Shown here one piece after another: positions 52,533 to 60,127 of a stretch of DNA of 64,000 nucleotides. The notes under the pieces were generated by a model. The model had not been told where the DNA came from, did not search any database, and saw only the letters and a program-made list of their open reading frames with translations. A program made the position numbers and the translations under genes. The first letter of the stretch is position 1; each line of letters begins with the position of its first letter. Source of the stretch: GCA-2683825 sp965662355 (GTDB lineage: Bacteria > Planctomycetota > UBA1135 > GCA-002686595); contig CBFIHP010000001.1 of the NCBI GenBank assembly GCA_965662355.1, positions 62,001-126,000 of the forward strand. The letters run 5' to 3'.

Positions 52533-53249
52533 CTACTCGTCTTTCTCTTTGACCGGCAACTCACGCACGGCGAGTTGGGCCACGAAACCGTCCGGCAGGC
52601 GCAGGATGATTTCCTGGGTCAATTCCGTATCCAGCGGATGGTAGCGTTTGTATTGCCAGGTCAATCCCAACTGGTTGGCCCACACATCCGTAGGCGGGCC
52701 GAAGCGCTTGATCAACTCGTCGGAGGTCAGGAGCTTCACCATCTTGCGCGCCTCTTCCGGGTCGCGTTTCCAGGTGGCGATGACATCTTCCCAGGCCGTC
52801 CAATCGACGTGGCGTTTGTCGGAACGAATCGCCTCGACCAGGGCATGGCGCTCGCCCAGACCGATCAACGTTCGTAGCGACTCGAATTCGGCGCGCATGG
52901 TGGATTCGAGTTGGGCCAGGTCGCGGTTCGATGCGCTCGGACCCTCGCCGGAGATGTTCAAGGATTCGCGTCGCGACCCCCTGTCGGCTTGCAACTCCTC
53001 GACGGCACCGCGCAGGTACTCGATCTCGCGCCGCAGGTCCTCGAGAGCCAACTCGACGGAACCCGGAACTTGCCGGCGTCCCCGGGAAGGCTCTTGGCTA
53101 TCGCGTTGAACCGACGCGCTCTGGTGGGCCATCACCGCCTCGTCCAAGGCTGCTTTCGCACGTGCCTGGTTCGCGCTAACGGTGAACAAGATGATGACGA
53201 TGGCCCCTGTGAGAACCACCCCAACAGCGATCGCTGCGTAGATCTTCAT
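52533..53249 (-). CDS. Membrane-anchored coiled-coil protein, function unknown
   Basis: A 238-residue protein. A transmembrane helix covers about residues 4-24 (I-A-V-G-V-V-L-T-G-A-I-V-I-I-L-F). A charged coiled-coil segment spans about 65-125 (D-L-R-R-E-I-E-Y-L-R-G-A-V-E-E-L-Q). The ~110-residue C-terminal domain carries W-T-A-W-E-D-V-I-A-T-W and R-F-G-P-P-T-D-V-W-A-N-Q-L-G-L. The start at 53249 overlaps the DUF2752 stop (ATGA). No family recognised. Confidence 0.78.
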   Translation of the reverse strand: MKIYAAIAVGVVLTGAIVIILFTVSANQARAKAALDEAVMAHQSASVQRDSQEPSRGRRQVPGSVELALEDLRREIEYLRGAVEELQADRGSRRESLNISGEGPSASNRDLAQLESTMRAEFESLRTLIGLGERHALVEAIRSDKRHVDWTAWEDVIATWKRDPEEARKMVKLLTSDELIKRFGPPTDVWANQLGLTWQYKRYHPLDTELTQEIILRLPDGFVAQLAVRELPVKEKDE

Positions 53250-53689
53250 TGTGTTTCCAGCCAACCTCGAACGAATGCCAGTTTGTACCCCCAACCGAGT
53301 GACATGGCTATGGCACCCGCAAGGACCCAGCGTTTCCAGCGCACGGAGGCCAACCAGTGCCCCATGTCCTTGCCGCGAAAATGTCCGTAGCTGACCCAGG
53401 CGATGAAGGCGATCGAAGCGGTGCACAACAGGAAGCCGAAGGGCTGCACGAGAATGCTCTGGAGGAAAGCGCCCCGCACGGCATGTGCGACGGACGTCGT
53501 TACTCCGCAGCCGGGGCAGGGCACGTTCCACACCTCCATCGGCATGCACGTCGCGAAGCCGAGGGCTTCGTGGGTGCCGTAGCCCCGGGGGTCCGGCGCG
53601 AGAAAGAAGGCGATCCCGATGAGGCCCGAAAGCCCGATCCCCGCGGCGAGCAACAGAAACCAGTGTTCGGTGGTGCGCTTGTTCTTCAA
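53246..53689 (-). CDS. DUF2752 membrane protein
   Basis: A 147-residue protein with three or four hydrophobic helices and the DUF2752 signature C-P-G-C-G-V-T-T-S-V-A-H-A-V-R-G, preceded by a C-M-P segment. The Cys pairs suggest metal or redox binding, but the function is unknown. It is co-translated with the coiled-coil gene downstream. Confidence 0.85.
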   Translation of the reverse strand: MKNKRTTEHWFLLLAAGIGLSGLIGIAFFLAPDPRGYGTHEALGFATCMPMEVWNVPCPGCGVTTSVAHAVRGAFLQSILVQPFGFLLCTASIAFIAWVSYGHFRGKDMGHWLASVRWKRWVLAGAIAMSLGWGYKLAFVRGWLETQ

Positions 53690-53793
53690 TTAAGGAAAGA
53701 GGAGCTCCTCGGACGCAGTGTCACGGGTCAGGCGCCAGGCAGCAACTGCTAAAAAACTGCAGATAGGAGACCAACGCTCGCTGACGGGGAGTC

Positions 53794-55758
53794 TTACTCG
53801 CCCGTGGAGTCGTCGTCTTCCGCGAGGGCCTCGCGCAGCAACTCGGCGCAGTGTTTGCGCCCCTCCTGAACGGCCGGCTTTTCGAGCTGGATGCCGAGCA
53901 AGTTGGCGATATAGACGGTGAAGTCCCAGGGAACCTCGGTTGCGCTGAGAGCAGTGTCACCAATCGCGCTCTTCAAGGTGGGGTCGGCGCCCTCTTCCAG
54001 GAGGTAGGCAAGCATGTCGACGCACCCCAAGAACGCGGCTCCGCTGAGGGGCCTTGAGCCGTCGCGGTTCGCCAGGTTGATCTTCGCGCCGGCTTTCACG
54101 AGCACTTTCGCCAGCCCGAGGTTGCCCAGCAAGGCCGCCATGGCCAGCGGGCGAAGGCCCGTGGCGGGCTCCATCTGATTGGGGCTGGCGCCGTCGCGCA
54201 AGGCGCGGCGAATCTGACTGAAGTCCTTCGATTTCAGGGCCGCCCAGATGTCCGCTTCTTCTTCGTCCCCCACGTAGCCCAGCGCGCGCAGCTGTTCGAG
54301 TGCCTCGGGATCCGCCGCCGCGAGTTCCGTCGCCGCGAGTTCCGTCGCCGCCGTAGCCTGCTGCGCGACGAAGGCCAGGGCCTTGCCTTCGAAACGTTGC
54401 GCGACATCCGTGTTGAGCTCGGCAACGTTCGTGTGTTCGCCTGGATCGATTTGGAGGTCGTAGAGCTCGAAGCGTGGACGCTCGAGGAGCTGCGATCCCT
54501 CGATATTGAGGATGAACTTCCACTTGCCGCTGCGCACGCTGACCATGACACCGGACCCGTGCCCCATGGCTCGCAGCCCTGGATCTTCCTTGTGCTCGGA
54601 GAAAACCTCGGGAGCCGCCTGGGTCAACTCGTCCTGTAGCAGCGGTAGGAGACTCTGCCCCTGGAGACCTTCCTCGACCTCGAAACCCAGCAGTTCACAC
54701 AGGGTCGGATAGATGTCGATGCTGCGCACGGGCGTATCGACCCTCGTTCCACCCGTGAGCAAGCCGGGCGCATAGATCATCAACGGCACGCGGATCATCT
54801 CGTCGTAAAGGCTGTAGCCATGGCTGGTCGCGCCGTGTTCGAAGAATTCCTCGCCGTGGTCGGAGGTGAAGACGAAGACGAAGTCCTGTCCCCACCCCTT
54901 TTTCTGCAGCTTGTCCCACAGGCGCTGCATCTGATCGTCGTTCGCCAGGATGTCGGCGTCATACAGGTTGCTGGCGTGTTCGATGAAAGAGGCGGCGTTG
55001 ACACCCGTGCGATCGAAGTTGTCCTGGGTCACGTACAGGCCCGGGATCGGAGGGCGGCTCCTCAACAACTTCTGCCACTCCTGTCGGAACCGAGGATGGC
55101 GCTCCGTATCGGCAAAGAGCTCCATGAACTCCGGTGCGGGCTCGTATTCCTCGTGGGGATCGACCGAGTGCATATAGAGCAAGATCGGCCAGTGATCGTT
55201 CTTGTCGAGCCAGGCAAAAGCGTGCTCGTTCAGCTTGCGGGACGAGCCACTGGCGAAATGGATCGCGTCACCGCGGTTGATGTAGGTCCCTTCGATGAAG
55301 TGGTCGAAGCCCTGGGCAAAGTTGGACAGAGAGTTGCCCATCACGATGTTGGTCGAAAAGCCTGCCGTGTAGATACCGTTCGCCTGCAAGACCTCCGGCC
55401 AGGTCAAGAACGCATCGGACAGGCGCTGGTCCATGCGGTAGATGCCCGTCGTCGATGGGTAACGAGACGTCAGCATGGAAGCCATGGAAGGCTTGGTCCA
55501 CGGTGCCTGGCTGTAGCACGCCTCGAACACCACCGAGCGCTCGGAAAGCCACTCGAGAAAGGGTGTCGTCTCGCGCTCGTAGCCATTGAACCCCATGCGA
55601 TCCTGCCGGCAGGTGTCCATGAGATAGAACAGGACGCTGCGTGGCCTGGATTCGGCTTCCCCAGCAGGAGAGCCCTCGGGGACCAAGGACTGTGAATAGA
55701 GCGCGGAGGAGAATACGGAGGCGAGTAGGGTGGCTACGATGCCGGGGGGGGCTTGCAT
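53794..55758 (-). CDS. Exported sulfatase-like protein fused to ankyrin repeats
   Basis: A 654-residue protein. The start at 55758 has GGAAAGG about 9 bp upstream and is followed by a signal peptide (I-V-A-T-L-L-A-S-V-F-S-S-A-L-Y-S). The sulfatase/alkaline-phosphatase core covers about residues 45-470: Y-L-M-D-T-C-R-Q-D-R-M, V-D-P-H-E-E-Y and F-T-S-D-H-G-E-E-F. The C/S-x-P-x-R motif is missing (F-N-G-Y-E-R-E-T-T-P instead). Residues ~505-640 hold three ankyrin-like repeats (A-L-L-G-N-L-G-L-A-K-V-L-V-K-A-G-A). A hydrolase/ankyrin fusion on an exported chain is unusual; the repeats may bind a partner. A short in-frame repeat (T-E-L-A-A twice) lies in the linker. Confidence 0.84.
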   Translation of the reverse strand: MQAPPGIVATLLASVFSSALYSQSLVPEGSPAGEAESRPRSVLFYLMDTCRQDRMGFNGYERETTPFLEWLSERSVVFEACYSQAPWTKPSMASMLTSRYPSTTGIYRMDQRLSDAFLTWPEVLQANGIYTAGFSTNIVMGNSLSNFAQGFDHFIEGTYINRGDAIHFASGSSRKLNEHAFAWLDKNDHWPILLYMHSVDPHEEYEPAPEFMELFADTERHPRFRQEWQKLLRSRPPIPGLYVTQDNFDRTGVNAASFIEHASNLYDADILANDDQMQRLWDKLQKKGWGQDFVFVFTSDHGEEFFEHGATSHGYSLYDEMIRVPLMIYAPGLLTGGTRVDTPVRSIDIYPTLCELLGFEVEEGLQGQSLLPLLQDELTQAAPEVFSEHKEDPGLRAMGHGSGVMVSVRSGKWKFILNIEGSQLLERPRFELYDLQIDPGEHTNVAELNTDVAQRFEGKALAFVAQQATAATELAATELAAADPEALEQLRALGYVGDEEEADIWAALKSKDFSQIRRALRDGASPNQMEPATGLRPLAMAALLGNLGLAKVLVKAGAKINLANRDGSRPLSGAAFLGCVDMLAYLLEEGADPTLKSAIGDTALSATEVPWDFTVYIANLLGIQLEKPAVQEGRKHCAELLREALAEDDDSTGE

Positions 55759-55838
55759 ATCAAAACGACCTTTCCAGTCGCGCTCTATGGCCCGCATTCC
55801 CCTCGGCATTCACTACAAATTCGCCTTTTTGGAACAGA

Positions 55839-56786
55839 CTAGAGAGCTTTCAACCTGTCTTTCATGTCGCGTATCGCGGCACGCATGCGGGGGCTCTGCT
55901 TGACCGCATCGCTCTTTTCGTACTTACCGAGGGCCTTCTTGAAGAGCCTCTTGTCGCCCTTGCTCTCAGCGAAGCTCATGATGAAACTCCAGAACGCGTA
56001 CTCCTCCGAAACCGCGCTGGGGAGTCGCTTGTCCTTCCACATCTGCGCGAAGTGTGCGCCGGCGGCGAGCTGCTTCTCGTCGTCCTTCCCGGCCTCCTTG
56101 GCAAGCACGCGGATCTCGGTGTCGATCAGCATCGGCTCGATCAGCTTCTTGTCCTTGGAAGAGACCTTGCCGAGCTCGGCATAGCGCTTGGTAGCTTCGT
56201 CGAAGGAGAACCAATGGAGTTCGAGCTGGCGGATAAAGACCTTGCCCGCGTTGCGCTTGTCGCCGTTCTCGACCTTGCGAATCTGCGCCAGGAAGTCCTG
56301 TGATTCCTCGAGAGACTTTTCGAAGCCTTTGGTCGTCCGTGCTCCTCGATGCTTCATCAGCTTGCGCCCTTGGGCGTCCAGGAACATCAGCGTCGGAAAG
56401 CCCGTGCCCCCTTTCTCGGCAAGTAACTTCTCGTAGGGCCGCTCCTTGATTTTTGTCGTGATGTGAAGGAAGGGGACGACCTTTTCCGCGAAGGCGAGGA
56501 ATTCTTTGTCGGAGAGCGCACCACTCTCCAGAGAATTACAGGGGGGTCACGGCGAGTAGGAACGTGAGAAATAGACGAAGAGAAGCTTGTCCTCCTGCTT
56601 CGCTCGTTCACGCGCAGCGTCGTAATCCGTTTCCCAACCGCCAAAGCGAACGAAGCGCTTGGCTAATTTCTCTTCGTACTTCTCTTCCAGCCCTTGGGGC
56701 GTGGCCATGAGGCCAGGCGCCAGCACCAGAAGTGCCGTCAGGCTGCGTATCACGGTTCTTTTCGCGGTGGTCTTCATGAGTTTCAT
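55839..56786 (-). CDS. Thioredoxin-like selenoprotein with U-P-P-C active site, in-frame TGA
   Basis: Reading through an in-frame TGA (56549-56547) gives 315 residues. An N-terminal signal peptide (I-R-S-L-T-A-L-L-V-L-A-P-G-L-M-A) follows the ATG at 56786 (56777 is also possible). The thioredoxin-fold strand L-L-F-V-Y-F-S-R-S-Y-S-P leads to U80-P-P-C83, and the same frame continues with L-A-E-K-G-G-T-G-F-P-T-L-M-F-L-D, the cis-Pro loop. About 150 helical residues end the protein. The TGA is at the first redox Cys of CxxC. A hairpin with GGUGC loop follows. An exported selenol/thiol oxidoreductase is likely. A nonsense mutation is the alternative. Confidence 0.82.
56511..56529 (-). promoter_or_regulatory. 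Candidate SECIS hairpin of the thioredoxin-like gene
   Basis: The RNA is GGAGAGU-GGUGC-GCUCUCC: a 7-bp stem closed by a U-G pair with apical loop GGUGC. The loop starts 25 nt after the UGA. Confidence 0.68.
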
Positions 56787-56859
56787 GCTGCGGATTCGGG
56801 TCGATTCCTTGCGTGAGACCACAAGTGTACCAGAGCCGTATCTCCGGTCACTCGATTCC

Positions 56860-57111
56860 CTAGTACGAGTCTCGCGCCAGATCGAACGCAAAAATGTGAT
56901 GGTTGTCCCGCAGATACAACGTCGGGTCAATCAGCGTCGGAATGGCCCAGCAAACGCGCTCGGCGACCTGGTGTTGGGCCAGGATCTGTATTCCCTTGGG
57001 ATCGACGGCGACGATCGCCAGTTCCCCTTCTTCATCCAGCAGCACGATCTTTCCGTCGGCGTAGATGCACTGGGCGGCGTGAAAGCCAAGGTGCTGCCAA
57101 GAGACTTCACC
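56860..57111 (-). pseudogene. C-terminal fragment of a PQQ-type beta-propeller protein
   Basis: About 83 codons match the end of a BamB-like PQQ propeller (Y-A-D-G-K-I-V-L-L-D-E-E-G-E-L-A and P-T-L-Y-L-R-D-N-H-H-I). Upstream codons do not resemble propeller blades and no start is plausible, so the first six or more blades are gone. Confidence 0.6.
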
Positions 57112-57198
57112 GGTGCGCCATTTCGTCGTAGCGCTTCGCGGGAGCGGCGTCGAATCGAAGCGCTGGAAGCCGGGCTTCGCCACGCTATGGTAGGGGGG

Positions 57199-57525
57199 AT
57201 GAGCGGAGTCGAAGACCCGTCCAAGATCGACCTCGTCACGTACGACCCAGCCCGCAACGAGTACACGCTGGTCTTGCGCGAGCTCCGCCCTTGGAATGGC
57301 TCGAAGGAGCAAGCGAGTCAACTGATCTCCAAGGTCGACAGCTATCGCCACTTCGTGACGACGGGCCAGCTGGCCAAGAATTACCCCGATTCCGCCGGCA
57401 AGCACGTCCGCTTTCAGCTGGATTGCAGCGACATCCCCGACCCCACAACGGCCCAGCTCCTACAACGCATCGGCACGGTTCTCGAGGAATACGACATCCG
57501 CTTCGCGGTGGAGATCCTGGAATAA
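57199..57525 (+). CDS. DUF6572-like protein
   Basis: A 108-residue protein with D-L-V-T-Y-D-P-A-R-N-E-Y-T-L-V-L near the N terminus and a helix Q-L-I-S-K-V-D-S-Y in the middle, matching small DUF6572-like proteins. No active site is visible; the function is unknown. ATGs at 57187 and 57199 are both in frame; a G-rich run lies just before the second. Confidence 0.65.
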   Translation: MSGVEDPSKIDLVTYDPARNEYTLVLRELRPWNGSKEQASQLISKVDSYRHFVTTGQLAKNYPDSAGKHVRFQLDCSDIPDPTTAQLLQRIGTVLEEYDIRFAVEILE

Positions 57526-57537
57526 CGCCACCGCGTT

Positions 57538-58041
57538 TCAGCGCGGGGGACGCCCTTCGAAGACGTCTGCACGGGGCGTGGGGTTTCCGTTGAGACGGCG
57601 CCAGGCATTGATCTGGCCGACGTGCGTGAGAGCGTCGGCGAGGGGTCCGTTCAGGATATTCCAGATCGGGAAGAAGCGACCGCTACGCTTGAGAACCCGA
57701 TGGCCGAGGAGGGTCTCGTCGTCGAGGCTTCGCAAGTAGTCGCGAACCTGCTCGAGACTCTCAAGAGCGTGGTCCCTCTTGGCCTTGGGGTCGTCGCCCT
57801 CGAAGCGCTCACGGACCTCTGCGTCGAACACGGCTTGCTTGATCATGAACACGAGCTGCAGTATGTGATCGATCAGCTCATGCAGGCTCATGCTGTCCGG
57901 CCCTGGACGGAAGGCGAAGTCTTCGGGCCGCAAGCCTTCGGTCGACCAGTAGTACCGGAACGCGAGTCCGTCGACGAAGCGCATGAACACGCGCGTGCCA
58001 TCCAGCGTCTCCTCGGGCGGGGCGATTTCTTGTCCGTACAT
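57538..58041 (-). CDS. DinB-family protein
   Basis: A 167-residue four-helix-bundle protein. Candidate metal-binding His residues are in S-L-H-E-L-I-D-H-I and T-H-V-G-Q-I-N-A-W. DinB proteins include bacillithiol- or mycothiol-dependent transferases. It follows the unknown gene 58069-58578 and folC in the same direction, so an operon is likely. Confidence 0.82.
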   Translation of the reverse strand: MYGQEIAPPEETLDGTRVFMRFVDGLAFRYYWSTEGLRPEDFAFRPGPDSMSLHELIDHILQLVFMIKQAVFDAEVRERFEGDDPKAKRDHALESLEQVRDYLRSLDDETLLGHRVLKRSGRFFPIWNILNGPLADALTHVGQINAWRRLNGNPTPRADVFEGRPPR

Positions 58042-58068
58042 GCGCCCGAGTGTAGCGGGCGACGCGCT

Positions 58069-58578
58069 CTACTCGTTGAAATCGTAGATGTACGACATTC
58101 GGGTCTTGTTCAGGATGGCGTACGGCAATCCCTTCAAGAGCCCCAGATCACGGTCTCCCTCGATCTTCATGCCGCGCACCTCGGGGTCGCGCATGACGAA
58201 GAAACGGCGCGTCGACTTATCGTCCGCTTCATAGCACTTGGGACGCACCTGACCGGCGATCTCGACGTTCAAGTTCCCGGTGTAGAAGGCTCGCACACGC
58301 TGATACGGCCCGTCGTCGGCGGCGAGCTGGGCGGCGTGGGGATCACCAGCCGTTTCGATCAGCTCGTGAGCCAGGAGCACTTCGTCCAGGTTGACGTGCA
58401 GAAGCGGCGTGTGGATCCGATCGCGGCTGTTGAGATCGATCAGCGTCGCGTCGCGCACCTTGATGAAGTACTTGCGGTACTCGTCGAGGAGCTGGGAAAG
58501 ACGCGTGTACTTGTTTTCGATCTGCCCCTTGATGAGGAAGGCGTCGGTCAAGAGTAGGTCGGAGACGATCGTGAGCAT
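58069..58578 (-). CDS. Conserved hypothetical protein, 169 residues
   Basis: I do not recognise a named family with confidence. The sequence has A-F-L-I-K-G-Q-I-E-N-K-Y-T-R-L near the N terminus and F-I-K-V-R-D-A-T-L-I-D-L, suggesting a small beta-barrel domain, then helical V-L-L-A-H-E-L-I-E-T-A-G. No signal peptide. It starts 5 bp after the folC stop and precedes the dinB-like gene, so it shares their operon. Confidence 0.7.
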   Translation of the reverse strand: MLTIVSDLLLTDAFLIKGQIENKYTRLSQLLDEYRKYFIKVRDATLIDLNSRDRIHTPLLHVNLDEVLLAHELIETAGDPHAAQLAADDGPYQRVRAFYTGNLNVEIAGQVRPKCYEADDKSTRRFFVMRDPEVRGMKIEGDRDLGLLKGLPYAILNKTRMSYIYDFNE

Positions 58579-58583
58579 CAGCT

Positions 58584-59876
58584 TCAGCCGTTCGGTGGAT
58601 CAGCCCGGGTGAAGCGACGAACCGCGCCGATCAGATGTAACGAGCCCGTGACGAGCACGTGTCCATCAGAAGCGGCGAGGCGCAGCGCCTCGTCCAGCGC
58701 AGCCCGTGGGGCGTCGATCGCCACCGCATCGAGGTCCAGATCCAACTCTTGGGCGATCGATCGAAGCTCCTCTGGAGCGCGGTAGGGGCCGGGTCCTACG
58801 GACGTGCAGAGGAGGCTATCGGTCCGTGGCCCGAGGGTCTTGAGGAGGCCGGCTGCATTTTTTTCCCCGCCGGTCCCGAAGACGGAAACGCGCTTCGGCG
58901 GGAGTATCGAATCTGCGTCGAGAGTGTCGAGCACCGCTTGCAGACTCTCCAGCGTGTGGGCCCCGTCGAGGATCACGGGAGTCTCCCCTATCCAGCGCCT
59001 TTCCAGCCGCCCGGGCAGGCAGGCCGCGGCACATGCCTCCGCGTCCAGGGCCCATTGGCCCCACACCTGATCCTGGGGCACGCGATGTCCTGGAAAGCGG
59101 GCTGCGAAAAGCCGCCCGAACTCGTCCAACGCCGCCGTCGCCAGGGCCCGATTCGTCTGGGCGATGGAACGTTCCCCGGATTCATCGACCGCTACCGAGT
59201 GAATGCGCGCCCCTTGCTCGCGCGCGAACTCGACGATCGTGAGTCCTGCCGGGTCGCTCTGGGAGAGCCCCATGATCACGCTCGATTCCGGCGCGATGAT
59301 CCCGGCTTTCTCGCGCGCGATCGCCGTGCGGGTGTCGCCCAGAATGGCTGTGTGCTCGAGCTCGATGTTGGTAATCACGCACACAGGAGCCTCGATCACG
59401 TTGGTCGAATCGAGCCTGCCCCCCAGACCGCACTCGACGACACCGACGTCGACGCCGCGTGTCGCGAAAGCATGGAACGCCGCGGCGCTCAACACGTCGA
59501 ACCACGTGGCCTCGGCGGTTGCGGTGGCCGAAGCGTTGGTCTTGCGAGCCCCGTCGAGGGCTCCGAGCGCCGCCTCCAGGGCCTCCGCCAGATCGTCGTC
59601 CGTGATGTCGCCCGGTGTCTCGCCGGGCCAACGCACGCGTTCGGTCACGCGTTCGACGTGGGGCGAAGCGTAGGTCCCGACCCGCAATCCCGCGCGATAC
59701 AGCCCCTGGCCGATCAGGGCAGCCACCGAGCCCTTGCCCTTTGTTCCGGCGACATGCACCGCCAGGAAGCGATCCTGGGGCCGCCCGAGCAACTCCATGA
59801 GCCCGTGCGCGGGCTCCACCGAAACCCGCATGCGCCCGACCCGATCACGGCACTCCCAATCCACGAGCCCGTCCAA
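58584..59876 (-). CDS. folC: Bifunctional folylpolyglutamate/dihydrofolate synthase FolC
   Basis: A 430-residue Mur-ligase-like protein. The ATP loop is V-A-G-T-K-G-K-G-S. Other blocks are A-S-P-H-V-E-R-V-T-E-R, E-C-G-L-G-G-R-L-D-S-T-N, T-N-I-E-L-E-H-T and I-L-D-G-A-H. It adds glutamate to dihydropteroate or folate. The start is odd: a TTG at 59876 is the first usual start, but homology appears to extend about a dozen codons upstream (R-L-R-A-A-L-E-R), where no ATG, GTG or TTG exists before a stop. A CTG start upstream is possible. Confidence 0.9.
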   Translation of the reverse strand: MDGLVDWECRDRVGRMRVSVEPAHGLMELLGRPQDRFLAVHVAGTKGKGSVAALIGQGLYRAGLRVGTYASPHVERVTERVRWPGETPGDITDDDLAEALEAALGALDGARKTNASATATAEATWFDVLSAAAFHAFATRGVDVGVVECGLGGRLDSTNVIEAPVCVITNIELEHTAILGDTRTAIAREKAGIIAPESSVIMGLSQSDPAGLTIVEFAREQGARIHSVAVDESGERSIAQTNRALATAALDEFGRLFAARFPGHRVPQDQVWGQWALDAEACAAACLPGRLERRWIGETPVILDGAHTLESLQAVLDTLDADSILPPKRVSVFGTGGEKNAAGLLKTLGPRTDSLLCTSVGPGPYRAPEELRSIAQELDLDLDAVAIDAPRAALDEALRLAASDGHVLVTGSLHLIGAVRRFTRADPPNG

Positions 59877-60127
59877 GCGCTCGAGAGCCGCCCGCAGACG
59901 GGGGCTCGGAGGGGCTTCGGGGTGGTTGCTGAAGAAAGAAGAGCCCAGGGCGGTACTCCGTACGTGAGGGGCCGAATTCTAGGGCTCGGGGGTCGCGGGT
60001 ACGATCTCCGTTAGAGGAGGAGCCCGGAGGGGGTCGATCTGCTGTTTCCTGCGGGTTTCCGTGGGCTTTTGTAAGAAAGCACCCCACAAGTCCCAGGACC
60101 CGCCCGAAGAGGTCATCTTACCCGCGA

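Noticed and set aside
20429..56549. Global reassignment of TGA to an amino acid (alternative genetic code)
   Set aside because: TGA clearly ends many genes here, including seven ATGA overlaps with a following start codon, and TGG is used for Trp throughout. Context-dependent recoding fits better.
59985..60060. Possible tRNA upstream of the DUF885-like gene
   Set aside because: No T-arm consensus and no cloverleaf pairing could be drawn.
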